Positions 48,270 to 59,865 of a DNA stretch of 64,000 bases are shown in pieces (positions within the stretch are counted from its first letter, which is position 1; each line of letters starts with the position of its first letter). The position numbers and the translations under genes were made by a program. Location: assembly GCA_038093515.1 (NCBI GenBank), contig JBBPSI010000106.1, forward strand, positions 24,629 to 88,628, written 5' to 3'. Below the pieces are notes generated by a model, which saw only the letters and a list, made by a program, of their open reading frames with translations, did not search any database and was not told the DNA's origin. Source of the DNA: Butyriboletus loyo. Its lineage: Eukaryota; Basidiomycota; Agaricomycetes; Boletales; Boletaceae.

Positions 48270-50081
48270 ATGATGATGAGTTTCGTCCCCATTCGAATCC
48301 AACGCGCCCTCGTCCGTGGTCCTCTCCTCCGCACTCACTTCCACACCGCCCATGCACTCCTCGCAGCCAGAAAGGTCATTCACACCTTCAAGCTCGCCGA
48401 CATTGGCGAAGGCATCACCGAATGCGAAGTCATCAAGTGGTCCGTCGACCCCTCTCTCATTGTTCTTTGCACCCTTTAGCTGACCTCGGCCCTACACGGG
48501 ACGGTTTTGCAGGTCTGTCAAGACGCAGTCATCCGTGCAGAGTTTCGACACGCTGTGCGAGGTCCAGAGCGACAAGGCGAGCGTCGAGATCACCTCGCCG
48601 TTCGACGGGGTCGTAAAGCAGCTCTTGGTGCAGGAGGGCGAGATTGCTAAAGTGGGCGCGGGACTGTGTCTTATCGAGGTCGAGCAAGAGGACGATGGTG
48701 GGCATGATCCGCAGGCGAACCAGGACGCGTCGGCAACGCCTGAGCCTATCCCGGAGGGAACCCATGATCCGGCCGTGTCGGTGGAGGGGAGCGAGACGAG
48801 TAGTTGGGAGCGGAGTGAGATGGAGGAAGATGCGGAGGTGAGCGTACCACCTACAGACAACAAGCATCCACTCGATCCGACGAGTACGGGGTCAACTTCG
48901 TCGACGTCGGACCATGCTCTTGCTACGCCTTCCGTGCGCCACTTTGCGCGTCAGCATAGTGTTGATATTGCTGCACTCGCACCGGGCAGTGGACGGGACG
49001 GACGTGTCGAGAAGAAGGACGTCGAAGCGTTCATTGCTAGAGGACGTGTCGTCCTTGGGGTAGAAGCGGAATCGGCAAGCCAGGTTGCTCGGACAGAGAA
49101 CAAGGATGCCGTGGTCGAGTTGGGTCGGACGCGGTATGGAATGTGGAAAGCGATGACACAGGTGCGTCGTTGGGTAGTCTCCCTCCTCGCGAGGCTGACT
49201 ATCCCATCCATACTTCTCCCAGAGCCTCGAGATACCCAAATTCGGGTACGTGTCTTTGTGTGGGCGAGCGATGATGATATATTGACGTCTACTGTAGATA
49301 CTCTACCTCGCTAGATCTCACGCGCTTCCATGGCATGCTACCGCTCTTGAATGCGAACATCCCAGCCCATTACCTACCGACACCATCGGCCCCGGTGCGC
49401 TCGCGTACGTCACATATGATCAATCCATCCGCACTCCACCCAGCACCAGCCCCGCCATCCATCCCAGAGGGCGCTACATTTACCAAACTGACGTATCTCC
49501 CTTTCCTCCTGAAGACGCTCGCTAATGCCATGATGGACTGGCCTCTCTTCCGCGCGTCTATCACGCCCACCTCGGATGCGGACGCGAACAGCAAGCCAAC
49601 GCTCACCATTCGCCCCACAGCCGATGTCACGCTTGCGCTGTCCACCCCGACAGGGCTCTACACGCCCACGATTGGCGCCGCACACATGCTCTCGATTCAC
49701 GGACTCAACTCGCGTGTGGCGCACCTCGCATATCTGGGTCGCCAAGTCCCGTGTGGACTGACGCCGCGCGAGATGCCACGGCGGGGCGGGACGGTCAGCG
49801 TGAGCAACGTCGGTGCGATCGGGCAGGGGGAGCGCGCGAGTCCAGTGCTCGTCCCCGGAGGTGGAGTGGCGATCGTGGCGATTGGACGAGCGCGATGGGT
49901 GTGGGATGTGAGTGAGGGGGTGTGGAATGCGACGGGGGGACATGGGGAACGGCGACTCAAGGTGGACGTGAGTTGGAGTGCGGATCATCGGGTCGTCGAG
50001 GGGGCTGAGTTGGCTGCGTTTGTGGAGACATGGCGGGAGTGGGTGGAGAACCCGGAGAGGCTGATTGCAGAGGGTGTATGA
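48270..50081 (+). CDS. Branched-chain alpha-keto acid dehydrogenase E2 (lipoamide acyltransferase), 541 aa
   Basis: Mitochondrial E2 core enzyme of valine, leucine and isoleucine breakdown. Exons 48270-48439, 48513-49161, 49223-49245, 49298-50081 join in frame. Order: import signal (RTHFHTAHALLAARK), lipoyl domain starting HTFKLADIGEGITECEVIKW with the lipoylated Lys in VQSDKASVEI, an acidic linker, a peripheral-subunit-binding domain (ATPSVRHFARQHSVDIAAL, GRDGRVEKKDVEAF), then the acyltransferase domain (LSTPTGLYTPTI). The active-site motif reads SADHRVVEGAEL: the His is present, but the usual Asp of HxxxDG is Glu. Exon 3 is only 23 nt. Otherwise a normal-length protein. Confidence 0.92.
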
Positions 50082-51139
50082 GTACATCCAATTAACTTGT
50101 TTTCGTAGTCCGCGTACTGGCGTCAATTAAAGTGACCTGGCGTTGGCTCCCACCACCGCGCATTGACGCGGCCTTCGTATTGGTCGTCGGTCCAAGTAGC
50201 GCGACGAGAATCAAACCCTTACCAGTGCAATGTATCAGTCAAACTGCTCGTCTCTCACATTATAGAGATTGGATAATCTGATCAGGCCTCGGGCCTCTAA
50301 GTAGGTACCATCCAACATGGTAGGCGCGGTGCGAAGAATCAAAAGAAAAGGAGCGGACGTCGGAAGCGCGATTCAAGGGGAAGTGGGAGCCGTGTACAGG
50401 GAGAGATATCGGTATCGACTCGTTCCGGGGGTGCCATTCTATCATCCTGGGTGGTGTGGTGTATCACGGAACCCAAATAGAAGAAAAATAGGATGAAGCA
50501 AGTACGATAGAATACGATAAATAATACGTTAACAAGTCAGCCAATACTAGGAGGACCGAGCGGCACACAAAGATATCAAGAAAACTAGAGGCGAGAAAAT
50601 GGGGGTCCAGCGGGTATGGGTATTGGCCAAGAGGTTCTACTTGCCATGTGCTTTGTTGGCGCAGATCCGCGAACAATAGGCACCTTGTCCTCTGACCCTC
50701 GGTTTCCTGCGACAGTACTACACGAAACGCCGGTGAGCCATTCACGTTGTGCGATCGCCCGCGCCCAGATCGAGAGCGAAATCGAGAGCCACTCACCTTG
50801 CACATCGTCGCAGCATTGTGTGCACACGCACGACTACAGTACTTGTTGCGTTGGTGCGTGGGTTTGGCACGACAAAACTAGGAAGACAGAGAAAGAGAGA
50901 GGTGAGTACGAAAAATGACCGCATGGCAAAGCGCACAGACGACCTACCTCACACACCCCGTGCGTCGCACCATGACTACCCGACACTCGTACACGCGGTG
51001 CTTGACGCTTGTTCCTGCTCGTGCGTCCATGGGATCGATGACTCGAAGTCTTCGGAGTCGAAGCCGGCGGCGCCGGTGTTGGAGTACCTGCGCTAGGATC
51101 GTTGCCTGCCTTACCCTTGAGTATCGCACGCCAAACAAG
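50082..51139. other. Intergenic or 3' region of the NADAR gene
   Basis: About 1.06 kb without a recognised gene. On the minus strand a Ser/Pro/Arg-rich frame continues past the NADAR stop (around 50950-51110), and an 80-codon ORF lies at 50585-50827. These could be alternative 3' exons of the NADAR gene but lack domain support. Confidence 0.4.
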
Positions 51140-51970
51140 TCACGAAAAACGATAGAATGCAAACGCACGTAGCTCGCCACGTAATCGCATGAGTGCCTTT
51201 CCCAATTCGTTATTCCCCGTTCCGTCCGCACCGATTCCCCAGAACCAGTCCCGTGGCGAATCCTACAAAAAAAAGGATGGATTCACCCTCCCTGCGATTG
51301 ACTGTAAAGGGTTGACGATATGGACATACCTCGACGAGTTCCGCATCGCCGGTATCGAGGAGCATCTGTTTCAGATCTTTATGCTGTGTAAACTTGAGTT
51401 TCAAGGCCGTTTCCATCTACAATTGTCATAGAGGAGTTAGGTTAGAATTGTGTCAGGACGCGTTGCATTCGGAGGTGGTAATAGAAAGGACGCACCTTGG
51501 AGACATGGACTTGCGACCAGTCCGATCGCACGGCTGTCTTGTGTCGGTGCGCCTCGTCAAACGCAATCATCGGTTTCGGGCCGCATGTTCGTATACGCTC
51601 CGCAATCTGCGGATGTCCATCGAGGAACTGCCCAAACCCCACTGCGTCAGCACCAAGTTGGCATTCACATTTCTAACATGATGTTTACACAAAAAAAGAA
51701 GAAAAGAAAAAGAAAAGAAAGAAAAAGAAAAAGACATACCTTGAATGCCTGAAATAGATGTTCGCTCGTCGGATAGGGTTTTCCCTCATACACCACCTCG
51801 TGCGGTGAAAAATTAGTAAACTCGTAGTACGGCTTGTGTTTGTCGTAAAACAGAATCTTGTGGCGTGCGTGTGCGTCAGCCCAACCTCCGGATGGAGAGA
51901 TGACAATGTGAGTGTCGCCGGCGTCCCAGCATCGTGTGCAGGCAGAAAAGAGAGAGTGAACGAGACCCAT
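51140..51970 (-). CDS. NADAR-domain protein (YbiA-like), 190 aa
   Basis: NADAR proteins are N-glycosidase-like enzymes; bacterial and plant members act on riboflavin-pathway intermediates and some act on ADP-ribose. Exons 51970-51740, 51627-51496, 51416-51330 and 51262-51140 join in phase 0. Family features: ILFYDKHKPYYEFTNFSP, YPTSEHLFQAFK, RSDWSQV, METALKLKFTQHKDLKQMLL and the C-terminal WFWGIGADGTGNNELGKALM. All key motifs are present and the size fits a single-domain protein. The C-terminus could be longer if a further intron starts near the GTGCGT after GELR. No targeting signal is obvious. Confidence 0.88.
51690..51735. repeat. Polypurine tract inside NADAR intron 1
   Basis: 46 bases made almost only of A and G on the plus strand (pyrimidines on the sense strand), immediately after the 5' splice site of intron 1. 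Simple-sequence repeat. Confidence 0.7.
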
Positions 51971-52466
51971 GCGTGGCGGGGGGTGAAAGGATAGGGTTTA
52001 AGTGAAGAGGAGTCGGAAAACGGCGGGAACAGAAAGGGCAGGGAAGTGTGCGGCCATAACTAGAGGCGTTTCTCGTCCTTTCGTTTAATGTGACGAGAAA
52101 TGAGGTCAAGGCATGGCTGAGTTGTCACCATTGACCGTTTTCGTAATTACATACTATCGCTTTACCGCGAATTCTGGGATGAGCAGCTTTTTTCGAAACG
52201 CTATCTAACGGTTTCAATCTCTCACTTTTCTTCGAATGCACTTGAGGTGTTGGTTATATGAAGTTGAACGAGCCCGTTCTATGTGGTTTTCGTCGAAACC
52301 GAAAATCTGGTGTGACACTGCCACGCTGGGCAAAATTGGCACGCCATGCCCGCAGCACCCGAAGCGGAGCCTCCGGTGCGAGACTTGGACCGTGATGAGG
52401 ATCGGGAAAATACGAAATAAATAGCTACACTTTGTGGTAAGCCCTACATTTTTGGACGACCAGGTA

Positions 52467-52865
52467 CTATACTGCCGCGTCGGTTTGCTTATCGACAGAA
52501 CCGGTCACTCTCAGGTTCAAGCAGATTCCGGGTCGTCCGTCGTTCCCTCTCTGACGCTTTTCCAATGTCTCCCACCTCCGTTGACGGCTTCTGTATATGT
52601 CGATGAATGCTCCGGATGGCTTCGCGCCTGCTAGTAATAAGCCGCAGCGCCATAGTCCAGGCTGGCGCACTATGTCACCCCATGAGTGTTCTGCCAGGGC
52701 GTCCTTGGGATGATGAGACTTGCCGATACCAACCAGGCCGTAGCGAGCGTGGAGTTCTTTGACGGGACCACTATCGAACACTAGCAACGGCCGAACGCCC
52801 TGGTTGAGGTCACCGAACACCCTGTACCACGTCTGGTACGTTCCATCTTTGACACAAAATGTATA
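52467..52865 (-). pseudogene. Pseudogene of the S33 iminopeptidase-like gene
   Basis: The minus strand starts with a counterpart of DETYQTWYRIFGDLRSG (here DGTYQTWYRVFGDLNQG) and continues GVRPLLV. The LHGGPG motif is lost (FDSGP), and deletions join KELHARYG to VGIGKSHHPKD and then EHSWGD, removing several segments. Later parts are frameshifted. The promoter repeat at 52915-52975 matches the parent gene's upstream region at 19.7 kb. Confidence 0.8.
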
Positions 52866-52979
52866 TCTTCACCGTACTTTCAGCCATCATCATTGTGGGT
52901 TGTCAATTCTCCCCGACCAACCTACTTTCTCGGAGTGGCGCAAACCTTGTTCTTTCCAGATACTCACGCGGTAACGAAA

Positions 52980-53946
52980 TACGTACCACCCCATCCCGTT
53001 CTATCTGCTATCGGTTCCCATGACAAGCATCAATTCGCAAGTCACAAGTGATGATCACCATTGACCCGAAAACAGTTGGAATGATAACAGACAAGTCTGA
53101 TCGAAAATGCTAGGTGTGAAAATAATTAAATTGGGATGCACAAGTAAAATATCATCACAGGCGGGCCACGCATCATTAAGGAAAACCAGTTGGCGTTCAA
53201 ATTTGCAAAGCCTGTCAGAAACGTATACATTTTTGACTCTGCAGGATCACATCGGAATTTTCGGTCATCCACAGATGATAACCAACAAACCTCCTACCAC
53301 AAGTCGACTGAATTTCTTTTTCCGAGCCTTGCAGCCCATTCCGAACGTAGCGGCCCGGATTTTCTTTCGGCAGACAAGTGGACTTTGGACACCCGTCTCT
53401 CACTGGAACCGCCCGGTTTGATATATGGTTCACCGCAAACCATGTATTCGTTGGGGACAAAAGGCACTAATCAGCGAACAATCAATATCGGCATAAAATT
53501 CCAAGACGACGAGCTTGATGCTTGAGGAGACGGTGCCGCGTGTTGAACGACGAGCCTGGCTGGAGGATCAAATTTTGAACATCTCTAATTTTGGAGGCGA
53601 TACAACGTTGTGAATTCACCGCCGCCTTTACACTTGAAGGGGAGTGGGAGGAGGGTGAGTTGACGTGGGATCCGTAGTACTTGTGAATCCCGCGGCAAAC
53701 AGTGTAACTAGAAATATCTTTGCCGGCCGGTAACTCTTTGGAGATAGTTGCCCAGATTCATAGCGTCCAAGGCGCAACGAATCTCATTTCGGGACCACCG
53801 GCGCGATACGGCAAACGACGCTTGAATGTCCCCGCAACGGTGTCCCGCGGTGCACTGGTTTCACTAGCTGGAAACAGGTTATTAGCCAATCCACCGTCAA
53901 AGCATGCAGACTTCGCTCACTGATCGTACTTACCTGTCTAGCTGAC
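52980..53946. other. Intergenic, promoter of seven-helix copy 3
   Basis: An open frame at 53190-53525 (111 codons) has no recognised motif. The last 180 bases (GATACGGCAA, GGTGCAC-GGT, AACAGGTTATTA) match the region before seven-helix copy 4 and in part copies 1 and 2. Confidence 0.4.
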
Positions 53947-55160
53947 ATGGCGTCCAACTCGAGCTGGGTCCCGAACGAAGACGCTCAGACCCTCTTCTCC
54001 GAGAGATGCTGGCTTCAAGGTGTCATCATCAGCTCCATCGCATACGGCATTACCGTCGTCCTATACGCCCTGTCCTTCCATCTGCTCGTTCGCGAAAAAG
54101 GCCATATCGAATTTAAAAAACGGTTACCTCTGCTGATTTACATCACCGTCGCCTTCATCCTCGGTACTATCTTCATGATCTCACTCGCAGCATTCACCCA
54201 GATGGCGTTTATCGACGATCGTAATTATCCGGGCGGTCCAAACGCGTTCGAAAACAATATGTTCTCGATCCCTATAGACGACGCGGGCAACGCAGCGTTT
54301 GTTTTGTCCAACTGGTTGTGCGATGCCTTGGTGGTCAGTAAGATCGGATTGGATGGTCAACTTGACAACTCATCAGAACGTTAGGTATGGCGTTTCAAAG
54401 TCATCTATCAGGAGTGTCAGCTCCCTATCTGGGTTGTGATGCTCTTCCCTTGCCTGATGCTCGCAGGATCAGTTGGTCAGTACATTTAACCTCGCTACGA
54501 GCTTGTGAGACGGTCTAACAGATTTACGAACCCACAGCTTTGGGGATCATGTTCCTCATTCAAGTTTCGACCACGAATCCCTATGTCACGAACAATGTCA
54601 ACTTTACGCTGCCTTATCTCGGTCTATCCCTCGCTTTGAACATCATCCTTACCATCGCCATCGTTATCCGTTTGTTGACCTTGCGATATCATACTGTCTC
54701 TGTGCTGGGCTCAAAATACGGGACACAATACACCTCAGTTGCTGCGATGACCATCGAATCCGCCGCACTCTACTCTGCCGTTTCTATCGCTTTTCTCGTC
54801 CTGTTCGGGGTCGAAAACGCCGTTTCGCAGGTGTTCTTACAGTCCATGAACCAGATCCAGGTTTGGCTTGTTCGGACATGCTTATTGCCTTTCTCTCACC
54901 TCCAACCACAGATAATCGCCTCGCTGCTAATCGTGTTCCGCCTCGCGCAGGGTAAAGGATGGACTAAGGAGACTGCTACACGTGTGTTTACAACTCGAAA
55001 CCCGGAGTCAGTAGAGTCAAGCAGGATGCGGTTTGCCTCACCTGGCGCTTCGGGTACACTGGCCGATTCTAGTGAAATGGTAAAGACCGTTCGCGGGGGG
55101 TCCCAAGACGATCTGCCTTCAAACAACTATATCATGATGAGGGATGTAGGTATCCGATGA
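53947..55160 (+). CDS. Seven-helix membrane protein, copy 3 (349 aa)
   Basis: Exons 53947-54333, 54385-54475, 54538-54860, 54912-55160, the same lengths as copy 4 (387, 91, 323, 249). All seven hydrophobic stretches are present, as is the strictly conserved loop DDRNYPGGPNAFENNMFSIP. The last intron is 51 nt and a multiple of three, so read-through would keep the frame. The tail (EMVKTVRGGSQDDLPSNNY) is variable and Ser-rich. Function unknown; topology is receptor-like but it lacks sequence features of STE3, STE2 or Git3-type receptors. Confidence 0.85.
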
Positions 55161-56728
55161 AATCCCTAGTGTCGTGTAAAGCAGACTTGCATAAATCCTT
55201 TGTATTTTTCTAGACAGGGGAGAGGGTAACAAAGACTTGCCACTGGTCGCCAAGATCTGAATCCTCTTACGCTGGCTTCTGTGCACCGGGATGTATAGCA
55301 GACATGATTGTCATGATGATAGACAGGCCCACGGACATTCTGCACACCCATCGCTATGTAACATCAAGTCGCCGCTCGTTGGCGCATTAAAACGGCCGGT
55401 GGGGGGAAACCTCACACCGGGGCATTTGCGTAACTGGAGCCGCGGACGGGGGCATAGGAAGCCCCATAGACTAGTACTACCCCATACAGAACATAAATTG
55501 GATTTTTGAAAAGGTATTATTAGTTGTGATATGATTGAGCAACGATTTCGCCATCCTCTCCATTTTCGTCCTTGCCATCAACCTCAACCCCCTCCGAAGG
55601 TAGGATGAGGACCAGTATACCCCTCTAGCTCGTAGATCGTGTAGAGTAAATTGTAATGACGATTGTTCATGTTCGTGTATTGCTGTTCCCTAGTACGGAA
55701 TACTTCCACCCACCTTGCAAGCAAGCCTCTTGTATCCCAACTTCCTCAAAGGCCTTACCGTGTCCATTGTCATAATTCATGCCGTGTCTAGGCTGATGGT
55801 TGCATTGCGATACTACATATATAATAGAATTGCATTAGGACAGCTTTCATCAAAAATGAAAGCTTTCGGGTTATTTAACTATTGGAAACATACCAATGGT
55901 CGAAGACATATATGGGAATGTTTTTGGAATAGCCGCAGTGGCTGCCGCTCCAAGTTGGAAATCGTTAAAGAACGCCTCCTGGCAGAAGCGCTTGGCCGAG
56001 GCGGGGAGCCGAGCAGGCCCTAAGCGATAGCTGATGGGTCTCACGGAGACCCATGGTGCATGAGGTCCCTCGTTCGTGGCACCACCATCATTTCATGGAG
56101 GCCTTCAGGAACCGAAAATATCTGGCCAGAACGATGACCGACAATCTGATCGGGAACGTCAAGTGTGGATTTTTACTCAAGTTCAAGCTGAAAGATGACC
56201 CAAATGCATACCTTGCCACCAGTACCTGTTCCAAGACCAACGACGAGTCGTGCATGGCTTCGACAACCAGGACCAGTCGCGAAATGCCCCCTTGGACTCA
56301 GCGCCTCATGAGCAACCTAAACCAATTGGAGGTATTGTCAATTTGAGGCGTGATTTAAGGTTCCGAGGACCTTTGTGTCATTTCTTTTCTTTGGTGGCTG
56401 CTTATTATAGCAGCAAAGTTAACGTTCACGATGTTCCGCATCGGCTGCCAGTAAACCCCCACTCGCAGCAGCACTGGGACCTGTGAACCCCGGCCTATCA
56501 GCAATGCAATTAGGAATATCCTCTTCAGGGACGGACGCAGTTGCCTGGGTGCGGATTCATAACGGCCAAGATCACGCTTCACGACACCCGCACGATACGG
56601 CAAGCGCGTGAAGGTCTCGATGCTTCCGCGGTGCACCGGTCTCATTTGGAAGCAGGTTATTATGTAGTCAGGCCACGGCCAAGCCATGCGCTTTTCGCTC
56701 ACCGACCGTGCTCGCCTGCCTAACTGAC
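55161..56728. other. Intergenic
   Basis: 1.57 kb with small open frames (55715-56023, 56053-56346) of no known family. The final 150 bases are the conserved promoter of the seven-helix genes. Confidence 0.4.
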
Positions 56729-57943
56729 ATGGCATCCAACTCGAGTTGGGTCCCAAATGAGGACCTTCAAGCCCTCTTCTCCGAGAGGTGCTGGCTTCAA
56801 GGTGTCATCATCAGTTCCATCGCATATGGCATTACCGTCGCCCTATACGCCCTGTCCTTCCATTTGCTTGTTCGCAAAAAAGGCCGTATCGAATTCAAAA
56901 AACGGTTGCCTCTGCTGGTTTACATCACCGTCGCCTTCATCCTCGGTACTATCTTCATGATCTCACTCGCAGCATTCACCCAGATGGCGTTTATCGACGA
57001 TCGTAATTATCCGGGCGGTCCAAACGCGTTCGAGAATAATATGTTCTCGATTCCTATAGACGACGCGGGCAACGTAACGTTTGTTTTGTCTAACTGGTTG
57101 TGCGATGCTTTGGTGGTCAGTAAGCATCGATTTGGATGGTCTACTGAACGACTTATCAGAATGTCAGGTATGGCGTTTCAAAGTCATCTATCAGAGGTGC
57201 CGGCTCCCCATCTGGGTTGTGATGCTCTTCCCTTGCCTGATGCTTGCAGGGTCGGTGGGTCAGTACCTTTAGCTCTACTGCACGCTTGTGAGATGGCCTA
57301 ACAGACGCCACGAAACCACAGTTCTGGGGATCATGTTCCTCATTCAAGTTTCGACCACGAATCCCTATGTCACGAACAATATCAACTTTACGCTGCCTTA
57401 TCTCAGCCTATCCCTCGCCTTGAACATCATCCTCACCGTTGCCATCGTTCTCCGTTTGCTGACCTTCAGATATCGCATCGTTTCTTTGTTGGGCCCAAAA
57501 TACGGTACGCAATACACGTCGGTTTCTGCGATGGTCATCGAGTCTGCCGCACTATACTCTACCGTTTCCATCGCTTTTCTCGTCCTGTTCGGGGTCGGAA
57601 GCGCCGTTTCGCAGGTGTTCATACAATCCATGAATCAAATCCAGGTTTGGCTTATTCAGAACGCTTACTATGCTCTTCTCACTTCCAACTGCAGACAATC
57701 GCTACGCTATTAATCGTATTCCGCGTCGCGCAGGGTAAAGGATGGTCTGAGGAAACTGCTACATGTATGATGACAACTCAGAATCAGGGGTCAGAGCCCA
57801 TAGAGTTGGGCAAGATGCGGTTTGCCTTACCTGGCCCTTCGGTTACCCTGGCCAGTTCCGAGGAGATGGTAAAGGATGTTGGCGATGCGTTCCAAGACGG
57901 TTTTCTTTCAAACGACTACCGCGTGGTCAAAGATGGAATGTAA
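56729..57943 (+). CDS. Seven-helix membrane protein, copy 4 (349 aa)
   Basis: Exons 56729-57115, 57168-57258, 57322-57644, 57695-57943 with matching phases. Very close to copy 3 through exons 1-3; differences concentrate in the first 20 residues, the junction before helix 5 and the tail (EEMVKDVGDAFQDGF). The start ATG at 56729 is within the conserved TGACATGGC context. A tandem neighbour of copy 3, transcribed in the same direction, with the type II membrane protein gene 425 bases downstream. Confidence 0.85.
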
Positions 57944-58368
57944 CGTCGGAGGCTGTCCGTACCTTCTGAAACTCAGGGCAGACTTTTATTGTTATGGTTC
58001 CATCGTATTTATCGAGATACCAAGGGTGTAACAAAGACTCATTTCAAGCTGGTGGGATCTGGATCATTTTGCACTGGCTGCTGTGCGCTGGAACGTATGG
58101 GCGACCCTTCCGTAGGCTATCGTGAGAGCCGATGTTAAGCCAGCCCAAGGATTATTATTCGGACGAGATTGGTTTATTTATGTCGAAAGTCCGTTCTAAC
58201 CCCAAACGACGCTTTGAATGCGTACTTTTCTGTTTTCCGGCAGGCGATCCGAAATGCACTCGCAACGGCAACTTGATATTTCGCACTAGGTACGAAAAAA
58301 ATCAGATTTGTCCCCCTCCATCTTTTTAATGTGATGGACTGACCCTGACGCTTCGTGGAGACCATACC

Positions 58369-59300
58369 ATGTTTTCCACACGCTCCAACCACTATGTCCC
58401 TCTACTGGACGAGAGTCGACTCGGTCATGATGATTGCGAGTCCTCCAAAGACTCCGTCCTACCTACCCCCTCCTCTAAGGAGAAGCAGCGCACGTCCCAA
58501 GCGATTCCATGGACCCTTGTTGTGGTCATCGCATGCACGCTCCTCAACGTCGCCCTCACTGTTCTCCCGACGGTGCTCACCCAGAGTAAACAGGTGCCTC
58601 AGACTGACACACTCATCACAAGGCAGAACATCCACCACCTCCGTCGACCCAACCAGTACATCGGGTTTGACGAGATACCGCGGCCCTCTCCCCCTGTTAG
58701 TCGCCAACTGACCACGTACCCAATCTTACTCAGCTTGGTGGATGCTGTATCCCCGGACATCGTGTTCGACGATGATGTCGCTGCACGCATGGTTCATAGC
58801 GGCACCATCACGCCCGACGATAGGAGAGTGCGCATTACGCCCACCGTGAGTCCCATCCGGATCTTCAGTCTCACAGTCGGGCCCATTTCTGACACGCAAC
58901 AAACGGAAAGATGTCAACGATCATCCAGTTCCGTGCAATCGACTGGGGAATGGAAAATTGCGAGCTCCACATAGATTTGCCAGAGTCCTTTGGTCAGGAG
59001 GGCCATTCTGGTTCTCTCGCATTGTATCGCGTCAATGCCACCATTCCGTTGGACAGCGCCTCCCTCTCTTACAACACCCGTCCTCCTCGCATCGCCAAAG
59101 TTGGAAGTATTCAACTTGGGAACGGTGTTGTGACGTGGCACAGAAAGTTTAGCTGTGCGAGGGAAGAGGTGCTTTCATTCGAGCTCAGCTGCCTTCCATT
59201 GTCGGAATCCGGCGGTGATTCCAATTGCTTTGTGGAGTGGGTACAAATCAAGAACGCACTGCCTGGTGAGCATCCAGACTGGGTTATCGATTTGGGATGA
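58369..59300 (+). CDS. Type II membrane protein with conserved extracellular domain, 288 aa
   Basis: A family I recognise from many Agaricomycetes without known function. Exons 58369-58845 and 58911-59300 join in phase 0. Cytosolic start of about 45 residues, one membrane helix (PWTLVVVIACTLLNVALTV), then an extracellular part with LRRPNQYIGFDEI, the DDRRVRITPTVSTI segment, FRAIDWGMENCELHI and a C-terminal beta-rich domain with paired cysteines (FSCAREEV, LSCLPLSES, SNCFVEW). Anchored facing outside the cell. Intact; a decayed copy lies at 28869-29690 in the same position next to a seven-helix gene. Confidence 0.82.
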
Positions 59301-59725
59301 TTCGTTTGACTCTGATCTGCGTTGCAGCCATTTACGTGGTGCAATATTCGACCGTATGATTGAAGTTACGCTGTTCACGCGCACGAGGGGCCCACAGAAT
59401 CTGTTCCACCTCGAGGCTCATTGGATGCCTTTTCGTAAGGATTTTAGAGGTAGAAGTGTCTGTAAGATGTAAGACGTTAGACGAACAAGTAACGTCATCT
59501 CAAGAAATCTACGAGCTGTGCGCTGGCCTCACAGCACGTAAATTTTGTAAAGGAATTCCTCCAGCCTCACGCTCCGTACAATCAGACAACGTACCTGGCT
59601 CTATGCACCGCCCTTGATTGCATTCCGAGTCCGCAGCGTCAGTTCTTCACAGAGTGATCAGTCATCGCGGCCCCACCCGCGCTGGATTCAGACAAGCACT
59701 CTACAGCCTGTCAGCTATATATGAT

Positions 59726-59865
59726 ATACAGTCGATATGCTCATAATGCATAGGCTCATAATGCATAAACCCTACACTTAGGGTGACCCAAACCTTGACT
59801 AAACCTAGTCTCGCTTAATGGTCATTAGGAACCGTTGTTATGCATTATGAGCATATCGACTGTAT
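59726..59865. mobile_element. MITE, 140 bp, perfect 26-bp inverted repeats
   Basis: Ends 59726-59751 and 59840-59865 are perfect reverse complements (ATACAGTCGATATGCTCATA and six more bases). Flanked on both sides by ATATGAT, a likely 7-bp target duplication. A direct duplication of GCTCATAATGCATA lies inside the left end. No coding capacity. The strong palindrome would form a long hairpin. Confidence 0.75.
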
